This document shows, in pieces, positions 10,297 through 17,449 of a stretch of DNA of 21,840 bases; the first letter of the stretch is position 1; each line of letters opens with the position of its first letter. The position numbers were made by a program, and so were the translations under genes. Location: the IMG/VR virus record IMGVR_UViG_3300013253_000005, positions 1 to 21,840 of that record; one strand, given 5' to 3'. The DNA comes from a virus. The notes under the pieces are model-generated. The model searched no databases, was not told where the DNA came from, and saw nothing but the letters and a program-made list of their open reading frames with translations.

Positions 10297-13154
10297 TCTG
10301 TAACAATTTGTAACTGTCCGTAAGCCAAGTCGTCAGCTGTTACATCTGCGTTCTCAAGCAAGCTCTGGAAACGAGGGTGCGTCAGGTTAAAGCCGATGAC
10401 ATAGGATTGTGCCAGTTTGATTGGTGTGTCCTTGCCAAGTGAAGCCTTCTCTGACTTTGGTGTAGCAATCGCGTTCTCCACAGCAAGTTCCTGTTTGAAT
10501 GACTTGTAGTCAGCTCCCCGCACAGACAACCATTTGCGGAAGTGAGTGCGGTCAATCATCATAGTACCCTTATCGAATGGGTCAGCCGCAGACTTACGGA
10601 ACACATCAAGACGAACACGAACATCCCCTCGTGGCATACGTCCATAGTCAGGCTGTGGTTTCTGACCTGCTGTGTGCATCACTGTTACCTGTGCATCTGC
10701 ACTGTCAGCCATATACTCAGCGATAAGGTCAAAGCAATCAACTTGGTTCTCTTGCACTGTCCTACGGATAGCACCAATCTGTGACAGTACCCACTCGGTT
10801 GCTTGGCGATAGTCAAACTGTAGCAGGTTCCATTCACTTGCCAGTTTCATACCTAAGTCTGCAAGCACAATAGCCTGTTCCCAATAACGCTCCTCGCCAC
10901 TAAAGCGAGACTTGTATCGCTTCTGGAATGTATCTGATGCCTCTGCGATTGCCGCCTGTATACCGTCCTCGCCCATCTCTAGCAGGTTCTTGATGAAGAT
11001 CCGCCCTGCGTGGCCATAGTTAGCGTGGATAGCTTCGTATATCTTACGCCCTGCTTCTGAGTTTCGTATGAATATAGGACTCTGCGGCACAGTAATCTCT
11101 AACATACGAGCCATCTGTGCGTCTGTGTCTAAACCGGATGCAATCAGCTTACTTTGTAGAGACTTGTTGGTGGATACCACGACTGGTGTAGCCCATGTCT
11201 TAGCATCACGTTCTTCTGCATTACGATTAAGACGAGCCTTGTCTCGGCCTTGTGTCACCCAATAACAGAAGTCACCGACTTCTTTATCGTTCATCATAGT
11301 GACTTCGTCTATCGTCAGCGGAAGGTTAGCGTATGTGCCAAGTCGTGCGAACAAGCTGTTCTGTGTGTACTTAGCCGCAAAGTGTAGCTTGTCAGGGTTG
11401 CCGTATATCGACTGCGCCCAGTACTGAGCCAGTGTTTTACCACCGCCTGTGGCCCCATACAAAGATACTGTCAGACCTTTGAGTCCAGTGAAGTTATATA
11501 AAGGCGCAGACAAAGCCACGCCTAGTGTAAACATATGAGCTTTTAGATCAGCCTTCTCCATAATAGAGGTGAGGTTAGACCACCCCTCTAGTGTACCTTT
11601 TGTCTGGTACAATTCTCCCCCTTGGCGTTGCACACCAGAGGATAATTTAACTGCTTCTTCTGACACCAGTCCATTAGCGTCACGCTTAATAACTGTGTCG
11701 CCTAGAACAAATGCCGTGTTGTTTTCTTTCCAACCCATTGTTGAATAGAGGTTAGTCATGGCACGGATTTGTCTAAGCTCTTCCATGTATGACCGCATCA
11801 TAAGTTGAAAGTACTCCGTTTGCCGTTTGTTATATAGGACAATACCTTGGTCTGCGATTGCCGTTGCAAACTCTCGACTGCCCTCTGCTAAGTACGCTTG
11901 TCTCAGTGTAATCTCTTGCCACCCCATGTGCGGCCTGTTCCAATGAAAGCGAACTGTCTCGTATCCCAGTGACTCATCATAGCCGTAGCCCACTGGATAA
12001 ATGTCGAACTTACATACATCAATATCTGTATCGTCTATCGTAACTTTGATGCCATCAGCTGTGCGCTTGAATGGCTTCGGCATAGGTATAGAGTTAGCGA
12101 CTTTATCTAGTGCCTCTTGTGGAATAGCCACCTCTTGATACTGCACCCCAAGTCTGGCAGGTGAACCGATTTTGCCTTTGAACTTACAGCCTCTACAGCC
12201 ATTCGGCCTGTCTGCTTCAAACTTCGCGCATGTCGTTGGCCCTGTCGTGGACTGCTTCCAGTGAGCGAGTTTCCGTAAGGTTGCCCTTTCATCATATGAC
12301 GGATGTTTATTGCTCCACTCCTTTGCTGTTTCCTCAGGGTCAATACAGTGTGCCGCTACGCCTATGATGTCGTACCATAGTGGCTCATCTACATCACCTT
12401 GGTTAGCTATAGCCCACTCAATCTGCTTACACTTGCTTGCTACTACAGAGCCTACAGCAGGTGGAAACTCTTGCTTTACTGCTAAACTACTCAGCAACGT
12501 GTTGTCACGAGTGTGATCTATAGCGCTGCCAGGGGATGCTTTGAAGTAATAACTTAGACAATCCCTCAGAGTCTGAACGTCCACAGGGTCAGCATCAACG
12601 AGCATCTTTACTTCGTTGCCGCCCTTCGTGTTCGTAGTTCCTACAGGCCGCAGTACTCTTGCACTGTCAGCAGGTACAGCAGGGTCAACCTCAAAGCCCT
12701 TTGCGACACAGGCTTCCTTCATAGCCTCTGCCAGTGGCTTCCAATCATCAGGCTCTAGCTCTTTGGTCAGCACCCAGTACACATGCAGACCGTTGCCTGA
12801 ATGAATGATAAGTGGTTTGGGCAAGCGCATCTCAGATACAAACTTACCAAGAGCTTGTAGCCCTTCTTTCCATGTGGGGAATGGTTTACCGTCGCCACAG
12901 TCCACATCTACAGCTATCAGCTTAGTAGCTCGTACATTGTCTTGCTTTCTGTTGCCCTTATTTCCGAAAGCAGACACAGCGAAATAGACGTTCTTGTCTG
13001 GTTGTGACGTTGATAACCTCTTACAGGCTTGTGCGAGTTCCTCTACCGTATCAAAAAAGCCTTGTTGTACTTTACCTTCAGGGCTTATTAGAGTTGTTAC
13101 ATAGTACCCTTCAGACGGTAGGACTCGCTGTAAAAAACTCAGCGTATCCATCAT
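10293..13154 (-). CDS. AEP-type primase fused to DUF927-like P-loop helicase (953 aa)
   Basis: Replicative primase-helicase. Numbered from the ATG at 13154, the N-terminal part carries the archaeo-eukaryotic primase motifs: D83-x-D85 in AVDVDCGDG, SGNGLHVYW with H124, and the SARVLRPVGTTNTK block near 164-177. A Cys cluster follows (C309, C320, C323, then GKIGSPARLG), probably zinc-binding. The C-terminal half has Walker A GATGGGKT (567-574), acidic Walker B LTIDE (D616, E617) and an STN sensor-like motif (661-663), as in DUF927/D5-like helicases. A GTG at 13166 gives four more residues but has no ribosome site, while the ATG at 13154 has GAAGGTAAC just upstream. This AAGGTAAC/GAGGTAAC signal recurs before two other genes of the operon. 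It is last in the replication operon, and its stop overlaps that of the convergent giant gene. Confidence 0.88.
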   Translation of the reverse strand: MMDTLSFLQRVLPSEGYYVTTLISPEGKVQQGFFDTVEELAQACKRLSTSQPDKNVYFAVSAFGNKGNRKQDNVRATKLIAVDVDCGDGKPFPTWKEGLQALGKFVSEMRLPKPLIIHSGNGLHVYWVLTKELEPDDWKPLAEAMKEACVAKGFEVDPAVPADSARVLRPVGTTNTKGGNEVKMLVDADPVDVQTLRDCLSYYFKASPGSAIDHTRDNTLLSSLAVKQEFPPAVGSVVASKCKQIEWAIANQGDVDEPLWYDIIGVAAHCIDPEETAKEWSNKHPSYDERATLRKLAHWKQSTTGPTTCAKFEADRPNGCRGCKFKGKIGSPARLGVQYQEVAIPQEALDKVANSIPMPKPFKRTADGIKVTIDDTDIDVCKFDIYPVGYGYDESLGYETVRFHWNRPHMGWQEITLRQAYLAEGSREFATAIADQGIVLYNKRQTEYFQLMMRSYMEELRQIRAMTNLYSTMGWKENNTAFVLGDTVIKRDANGLVSEEAVKLSSGVQRQGGELYQTKGTLEGWSNLTSIMEKADLKAHMFTLGVALSAPLYNFTGLKGLTVSLYGATGGGKTLAQYWAQSIYGNPDKLHFAAKYTQNSLFARLGTYANLPLTIDEVTMMNDKEVGDFCYWVTQGRDKARLNRNAEERDAKTWATPVVVSTNKSLQSKLIASGLDTDAQMARMLEITVPQSPIFIRNSEAGRKIYEAIHANYGHAGRIFIKNLLEMGEDGIQAAIAEASDTFQKRYKSRFSGEERYWEQAIVLADLGMKLASEWNLLQFDYRQATEWVLSQIGAIRRTVQENQVDCFDLIAEYMADSADAQVTVMHTAGQKPQPDYGRMPRGDVRVRLDVFRKSAADPFDKGTMMIDRTHFRKWLSVRGADYKSFKQELAVENAIATPKSEKASLGKDTPIKLAQSYVIGFNLTHPRFQSLLENADVTADDLAYGQLQIVTD

Positions 13155-13172
13155 TGTTACCTTCACAGTTAC

Positions 13173-13194
13173 GGAAGGGGCTTGCGCCCCTCCC
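13173..13194 (-). promoter_or_regulatory. Stem-loop with GCAA tetraloop upstream of the primase gene
   Basis: In the operon's sense strand this 22-nt element folds as a 9-bp stem (GGGAGGGGC with GCCCCTTCC, one G-U wobble) closed by a C-G pair around GCAA, a stable GNRA-type tetraloop. It sits between the stop of the small HTH gene (13202) and the primase start (13154), and no T-run follows it in the sense direction. It therefore does not look like a terminator for the operon. An mRNA processing, stability or translation-control element is plausible. On the + strand the stem has one A-C mismatch but is followed by TTTT at 13195-13198, so it could end transcripts coming from the late genes. Structure is seen; function is inferred. 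Confidence 0.55.
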
Positions 13195-13201
13195 TTTTAC
13201 C

Positions 13202-13486
13202 TTAGTCCTGTTTGTCCAAAATCTCAAGAAGCCTTTGGAAACGATCCTTCTGATCAAGGGCTATGACCTCTGGTTGAGGCCACCCTTCTGACAGCATGGC
13301 TAGCATCTGCCTCAATACTTCACGGACTTTCTCATCGTTCTTTTTACGGATAGCTTTGCCCTTTACCCATCCGTAATAAGTCATCCGTGACACATCAAGT
13401 AGTTGTGCCATGTTACCAGTGGTCAGTAGCATGTGTTTCCGCAGAGCTTCCACTTTCGTGAAGTCAAGCGGTGGCACATTAGTCAT
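13202..13486 (-). CDS. Small helix-turn-helix DNA-binding protein (94 aa)
   Basis: Residues about 12-62 resemble a Cro/CI-type or phage small-regulator helix-turn-helix: a helix starting LRKHMLL, then TGNMAQLLDVSR and TYYGWVKGKAIR as the turn and recognition helix. The C-terminal 30 residues are helical and charged. The ATG overlaps the end of the upstream ssDNA-binding-like gene by 8 bp (ATGACTAA), implying translational coupling, with GGGAG about nine bases upstream. Position between SSB and primase-helicase suggests either an operon regulator or an accessory replication factor such as an origin binder; the sequence does not decide between them. The HTH call is by pattern only. Confidence 0.72.
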   Translation of the reverse strand: MTNVPPLDFTKVEALRKHMLLTTGNMAQLLDVSRMTYYGWVKGKAIRKKNDEKVREVLRQMLAMLSEGWPQPEVIALDQKDRFQRLLEILDKQD

Positions 13487-14432
13487 CAGCTACATCTCCC
13501 ACCAGTGCGGCAATCTCAGCCGCCAAGTCATCAGCTTGACCGTTGGCTACAGGTGCGGCCTTAGGTTCTTCAGCTACCTTCGGTGCAGGTGTAGGCTCAG
13601 CGGCCTTCTTTGCACCAAACCCTTTTACAGGAGCAGGTTTCTCTGCGACTGACTCAGGTGCAGGTGCAGGAGCAACAGGCTCAGGCTTGCTTTCAACTGC
13701 CGGTACTTCGACAGGCTTACTCGCAGCAGCAAGTTCTCCTGTGATTTCCTTAACTTGGTCTGTCCCGAACAGCTTATCGACAGCAGTTTGTGTCTGCTCA
13801 TCGTTGAAGCCACCAAAGGCAAACATCAACTTCGGAAAAGAAGCACTGGTATCAAACGAGACTTTAGTACGCACAATCTCTGGCGCAATGCCACGGACTG
13901 ACAGTTCCTTTTGGTATTGGTTCAGCCCCTTCAATGCGGCAGGTGTAACTGACAGCAGATACACAGCACCCTCAGGGTCATCAGCCGCTACGATTGCAAG
14001 CCGCTTCTGGTCAGAGCAAGCCTTCACTTGTTGTCCATTAGGTGTCACCTTGGAACCCCATGCGTTGTGAGGGCATGAAGCACACAGATCATTCTGCGGA
14101 TCTTCTACAGCAGAGTGAGGGCTAACACCATCAAGTGAGTAGCAATCAGGGCCAGTAGCCTCAACATCTGGATTCCACTCTTTCGCATACCATGTCTTAG
14201 ATAGTCGTGGGTTAGCCCCGACAATCACAGCTTCAAGGGTATTGCTATCAAGCACAGTCTCAGTCTTGCCTTCGACAATACGGAAACGTGAGCCTTTGAT
14301 TGAAATACGAGGATAAGCATCCTCAGTAGTTGCCATGCCTCCTGACAGCGATGCGGCAAGCGCAGATGGTTTGCCAACTTTATCCGCCAGATGGGCAGGA
14401 ACTTGAATGTTTGCAGGTATAATATCGTTCAT
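13479..14432 (-). CDS. Putative ssDNA-binding protein with Zn-binding Cys cluster and acidic tail (317 aa)
   Basis: Numbered from the ATG at 14432: residues 40-230 form the folded part, with a probable zinc site made of C97, C117-x2-C120 and C139 (around NDLCASCPHNAWGS and VKACSDQKR). Residues about 235-295 are an Ala/Pro/Glu/Lys-rich linker, and the protein ends in an acidic tail (DDLAAEIAALVGDVADD). An acidic C-terminus is a hallmark of phage SSBs such as T7 gp2.5 and T4 gp32, where it recruits replication partners. I infer an SSB role from this tail plus position between the helicase and primase genes; no OB-fold can be proved by eye. An ATG six bases earlier (14438) abuts its AGGAG directly, whereas the ATG at 14432 lies six bases after the same AGGAG, so 14432 is preferred. 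Confidence 0.68.
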   Translation of the reverse strand: MNDIIPANIQVPAHLADKVGKPSALAASLSGGMATTEDAYPRISIKGSRFRIVEGKTETVLDSNTLEAVIVGANPRLSKTWYAKEWNPDVEATGPDCYSLDGVSPHSAVEDPQNDLCASCPHNAWGSKVTPNGQQVKACSDQKRLAIVAADDPEGAVYLLSVTPAALKGLNQYQKELSVRGIAPEIVRTKVSFDTSASFPKLMFAFGGFNDEQTQTAVDKLFGTDQVKEITGELAAASKPVEVPAVESKPEPVAPAPAPESVAEKPAPVKGFGAKKAAEPTPAPKVAEEPKAAPVANGQADDLAAEIAALVGDVADD

Positions 14433-14441
14433 TGTCATCTC

Positions 14442-14840
14442 CTAGTCTTCGACTTTTGCAACAGGTTTACGGACGTTTACATCAATGCGTGTTCCGTAAT
14501 TCACGCCTGACGGTACAGTTTTATTCTGTTCGATGTAGCCCCGAACAGCGTTCTTACTGACACGTTTCTCTAACATGTCATATGCTTCGTTCTCCTTGAC
14601 AAAGGATAGAACAGCATCCCAATCGGCTACGTTTGCGTAGTCATTGGTTGTGACAAAGGCAGTGCCGTGTGCTGTCTTGAAAGACGTTACTCCCTCGGCA
14701 TCAGCTTTTGTCTTAATCCACGCTTCAAGTTTCGCCATCTTGTCCTTGAGTTCTTTAACTTGGTCTTTGATCTCAGCTTCAAGAGCTTCCTTCTTATTGC
14801 GATACTTGAGGTACGCTTCTATTACTTGGTCTACAGTCAT
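14442..14840 (-). CDS. Conserved phage protein with N-terminal coiled coil (132 aa), function unknown
   Basis: Residues 1-48 are a highly charged heptad-like helix. They are followed by a small folded region (about 49-105) with TSFKTAHGTAFVTT, VADWDAVLSFVKENEAYDMLEKRVSK and a PSGVNYG turn. I recognise this pattern from phage proteins encoded beside SSB or recombination genes, but know no proven function. A Gam-like nuclease-inhibitor role is sometimes proposed for coiled-coil neighbours like this and cannot be confirmed here. The ATG has GAGGTAACGAT upstream, the ribosome-site pattern also seen before the genes at 21761 and 13154. It starts four bases after the helicase stop and ends nine bases before the SSB-like start. 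Confidence 0.72.
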   Translation of the reverse strand: MTVDQVIEAYLKYRNKKEALEAEIKDQVKELKDKMAKLEAWIKTKADAEGVTSFKTAHGTAFVTTNDYANVADWDAVLSFVKENEAYDMLEKRVSKNAVRGYIEQNKTVPSGVNYGTRIDVNVRKPVAKVED

Positions 14841-14844
14841 ATCG

Positions 14845-16395
14845 TTACCTCGTTTCTTGTTGTATCAAATCCAGTAACAAGCCTTGTAGTTTCTGCTTGT
14901 TCTTGAGCCGTTCATACATACGGTACTCAACTTCTGTACCTTCTATATGCACAACATTTGACACATGTTTTTTACCAATGCGCTCTATCCGACCATTCGC
15001 CTGAACGTATTGTTCGTTGCTTGTTACTGGCCCATACCAGACAACCGTAGATGCGGCAGTCAAGGTTAGCCCATGAGCCATAGTCGCAGGGTGCGCTATC
15101 AACACATGTGGTTCTTTGCCATTCTGAAAGTTATGGAATATCTCGTTGCGTTGCTTGGCAGATACCTCGCCATTCACTACACCGACAGACCAATGCTTTC
15201 CTAGCTCTCGCTCCAACATGCGTAACGTGCCTGTTAGTGGCACGAATATAATTACTTTCTGTCCTACTTCATCTATTACCTCCTTCACAGCGTTTACTCT
15301 TGGGGAACAATCAAGTTCTATGTTGCGGCCATCATCCCCATAGGCCACACCACATGCTATCTGAACAAGTTTCTGTAACTTGACCGCTTCGTTTACAGCG
15401 GTGATAGTTCCTTCCTCCGCCATCTCGGTTACAAAATGACGTAGCATCTTTGTGTAGTGTTCCTTCTGCTCCTTGGTCATCTCGACCTTGCGTGTCTGGA
15501 ACACTGTATCTGGTAAGTCAAAGCACTCATCCCTTGTGTACCTGACAGCAGGTTGCAGGATATGTTTGACAGTATCCACTGACTCTGGTCTTGGTATCCA
15601 CTTCCACTGTCCAATCTTCATCATCACCTGTTCTCTGAACGCAGTGTATGTCTTGGTACAGAACGGACTATCTACTAGCTTTGCTAATGCCCAAGCATCT
15701 GTCGGATCATTCGGCGTGGGTGTACCTGTCATCAGCCACAAACGTGTTGTGGTGTTCTTTGCCATCCACCTCCTCAAGATCTTGAATCTGTTTGTAGATG
15801 GATTGCGGTAAACAGCGGCCTCGTCAACCACCACTAAGTCAAACATACCAAGGGCTTCCTCTGCTATGATTGGAAAACCATCGTGGTTGATGATAAAAAA
15901 GTCAGCATCTACATGTAGTAGCTTCTTACGTTTAGCCGCAGTGCCATGTAAGGTTACATGCTTACGCTCAGGGAAGCCCATAAAGATACCGTCACCCCAT
16001 ACACGTTCAAGTGTGGATAACGGGGATATAATTAAGACCTTCTTAACAGAACCTGTTTTCATAAGGTAGTCAGCCGCCCACAGTGCAGACTGTGTCTTAC
16101 CAGTTCCAATCTCATTAAGCACCAATGCCCTCTGGTTCATAGTCAAGAACGCAGATGTCATCTTCTGATGCTCGTATGGTGTGAACCTGCCTACCCAATC
16201 ATAATAATAAAGTATAGGCGCAGGTGCTTGGATGCCTAGGTTACGCAGAACCTTGACCTCATCCTGTCGGTGCGGTGTCACAACCAAGTTCTTACCCTTG
16301 AAGTTAAGAACCTTCGCAGTTGGTATTGTGTCTAGCACTCTGTTTGGATTAGTAAGGTTAAGTGCCAAAGCCTTTGCTTGCTCTACCACTAACAT
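14845..16395 (-). CDS. SNF2-type superfamily 2 helicase (516 aa)
   Basis: ATP-dependent DNA translocase or helicase of the SNF2/DEAD-like group, common in phage replication modules. Numbered from the ATG at 16395: Walker A GTGKT (97-101), helicase motif II DEAA (191-194), motif III MTGTP (222-226), and motif VI QANGRIERIGK (465-475) with its two arginines. Both RecA-like lobes are therefore complete. An ATG at 16410 would add five residues but lacks a ribosome site, while GGTGGA lies about seven bases before the ATG at 16395. With that start the gene overlaps the VRR-NUC gene by 7 bp (ATGTTAG). The neighbouring VRR-NUC suggests the pair acts on branched DNA; the substrate is not visible in sequence. 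Confidence 0.88.
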   Translation of the reverse strand: MLVVEQAKALALNLTNPNRVLDTIPTAKVLNFKGKNLVVTPHRQDEVKVLRNLGIQAPAPILYYYDWVGRFTPYEHQKMTSAFLTMNQRALVLNEIGTGKTQSALWAADYLMKTGSVKKVLIISPLSTLERVWGDGIFMGFPERKHVTLHGTAAKRKKLLHVDADFFIINHDGFPIIAEEALGMFDLVVVDEAAVYRNPSTNRFKILRRWMAKNTTTRLWLMTGTPTPNDPTDAWALAKLVDSPFCTKTYTAFREQVMMKIGQWKWIPRPESVDTVKHILQPAVRYTRDECFDLPDTVFQTRKVEMTKEQKEHYTKMLRHFVTEMAEEGTITAVNEAVKLQKLVQIACGVAYGDDGRNIELDCSPRVNAVKEVIDEVGQKVIIFVPLTGTLRMLERELGKHWSVGVVNGEVSAKQRNEIFHNFQNGKEPHVLIAHPATMAHGLTLTAASTVVWYGPVTSNEQYVQANGRIERIGKKHVSNVVHIEGTEVEYRMYERLKNKQKLQGLLLDLIQQETR

Positions 16396-16715
16396 TCTAA
16401 GTCCACCCATCGTGTGTCAAGTTGTTCGTGTATGTATTGACGAACCTCCTCGATAGTGGCGTCATCATACACAAGAAAGCATTTGCCCCCTGCCATCTCT
16501 ATCTCCTTCATACATTTGATTTGTAGGGCGGTTGGCTTCTTAGTTTTGTCAGCCTTACATTCCATTCCTACAAACCGTCCACTTACAATAGCTACCTTGT
16601 CTGGGATACCCGACCTTCCAAAAGGCCCTGCCTGTGGGTTGTAATACCAGACACCTTCTTCCTTCAACATCTTGTCAAGTTTACGTTTAATCTTTCCTTC
16701 AGGTGTAGATGCCAT
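16389..16715 (-). CDS. VRR-NUC family nuclease (108 aa)
   Basis: Stand-alone VRR-NUC domain, a PD-(D/E)XK-fold nuclease type that in phages and in eukaryotic FAN1 acts on branched or flapped DNA. Visible motif: GIPDK with D39, FVGMECKAD with E52-x-K54, then PTALQ with Q65 and a final AGGKCFLVYD strand. Length is normal for phage forms. The ATG at 16715 is the first possible start after the upstream stop 20 bases away, but it has no clear Shine-Dalgarno sequence, so translation may depend on coupling. It overlaps the SNF2 gene by 7 bp; the linkage points to a joint role in processing replication or recombination intermediates (inference). Confidence 0.88.
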   Translation of the reverse strand: MASTPEGKIKRKLDKMLKEEGVWYYNPQAGPFGRSGIPDKVAIVSGRFVGMECKADKTKKPTALQIKCMKEIEMAGGKCFLVYDDATIEEVRQYIHEQLDTRWVDLEC

Positions 16716-16735
16716 AAGATTACATACTTGTCAAG

Positions 16736-17395
16736 TTAAATTTGTGCGTACTCACACATATTTTGTGCGGGGCAGAACCTACATAAACCACTTGGTTTAG
16801 CAGGCCAGTTCTCTGTCTCCGCAGATTTGTAGATACGGTCTATCCTAGCTAGTAGGTTTTGCCACATCTCAGCAGACTGGTCTCGACTAAATTCTTCCGA
16901 GTCCATCTTCATCTCTTTGAGCCAGACAAACGTGGTCTTTATGTTTACGACCTCAGGGAAATGCTTCCACACTTGTAGTGCGAACATCTCAAGCTGTGTA
17001 AAATCTGGCCTACGCTTACCTGTTTTCCAATCAAGTACGATTGCTGTGTCCTCTTTCAGTATCAGTACATCAAGTATGGATCTCAGCCATGCGTCATCCG
17101 CAAACCAACTTGTTGGTGTAAGGTCTTCCGTCAGTGTCAGCTGTCGTTCAGCGTGTAACTCTCCGCCCCTTGCCATACCCTCTATGGTCTGACATAGCAC
17201 TTCGTACTTCTCGACCTCAGGCGGCAGGACTGTGTTGTTCACTAACCTCTGCTCTAAGTATTCGTGGATACGCTCGCCATACTTGCTTGCTTCGCCACCT
17301 TTATCCTGCACTTCTTTCGTTACTCGTTGGTGATAGTAACGTTTCGGGCAGTTCTCATACAGCTTGATAGCCGAGAATGAATGCGCTAACTGCAT
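16736..17395 (-). CDS. PD-(D/E)XK exonuclease with Cas4/AddB-like four-cysteine cluster (219 aa)
   Basis: RecB-family nuclease. Numbered from the ATG at 17395: H44 in GERIHEYLEQ, D109 in SILDVLI, D122-W-K124 in IVLDWKTGK, and Q134 in the following helix form the catalytic set. C16 (KLYENCPKRYY) together with C205, C208 and C214 (CRFCPAQNMC) matches the spacing of the 4Fe-4S-binding cysteines of Cas4, AddB and related proteins. It therefore likely binds an iron-sulphur cluster and degrades or resects DNA ends. A GTG at 17437 would add 14 residues but runs through the stem-loop and has no ribosome site; GGAG lies five bases before the ATG at 17395. The other nuclease (VRR-NUC) follows 20 bases on. 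There are no Cas1/Cas2 genes nearby, so a CRISPR role is not indicated. Confidence 0.88.
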   Translation of the reverse strand: MQLAHSFSAIKLYENCPKRYYHQRVTKEVQDKGGEASKYGERIHEYLEQRLVNNTVLPPEVEKYEVLCQTIEGMARGGELHAERQLTLTEDLTPTSWFADDAWLRSILDVLILKEDTAIVLDWKTGKRRPDFTQLEMFALQVWKHFPEVVNIKTTFVWLKEMKMDSEEFSRDQSAEMWQNLLARIDRIYKSAETENWPAKPSGLCRFCPAQNMCEYAQI

Positions 17396-17414
17396 ATAAA
17401 CTCCATAGGGTTGC

Positions 17415-17444
17415 ACCGTGAAGGCGGTATTCGCCACCCACGGT
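17415..17444 (-). promoter_or_regulatory. Nested stem-loop between polymerase and exonuclease genes
   Basis: The 54-nt gap between the polymerase stop and the exonuclease ATG is the largest in the operon. It contains an outer 6-bp stem (ACCGTG at 17415-17420 with CACGGT at 17439-17444) and an inner GGCG/CGCC stem (17423-17426 with 17432-17435). No T-run follows on the sense strand, so it is not a standard terminator. It may slow or process the mRNA, or tune translation of the nuclease. Structure seen by eye; function unknown. Confidence 0.5.
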
Positions 17445-17449
17445 AAAGT

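Noticed and set aside
13155-13166. GTG start four codons upstream for the primase-helicase
   Set aside because: No ribosome site precedes it, while the ATG at 13154 has GAAGGTAAC at a fitting distance.
13543-14070. 175-aa open frame on the + strand opposite the SSB-like gene
   Set aside because: It is the mirror of the Ala/Pro/Glu-rich linker; Ala/Gly/Ser-rich composition and no ribosome site or neighbours on that strand.
16729-16734. TTGACA on the - strand before the VRR-NUC gene as a -35 box
   Set aside because: No -10-like hexamer lies 16-18 bases on; it sits within an unbroken operon.
16736-17395. Cas4 of a CRISPR system
   Set aside because: No Cas1, Cas2 or repeat-spacer array is present; context is phage replication.
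17396-17437. 14-residue extension of the exonuclease from a GTG
   Set aside because: The GTG has no ribosome site and would translate through the stem-loop; GGAG precedes the ATG at 17395.
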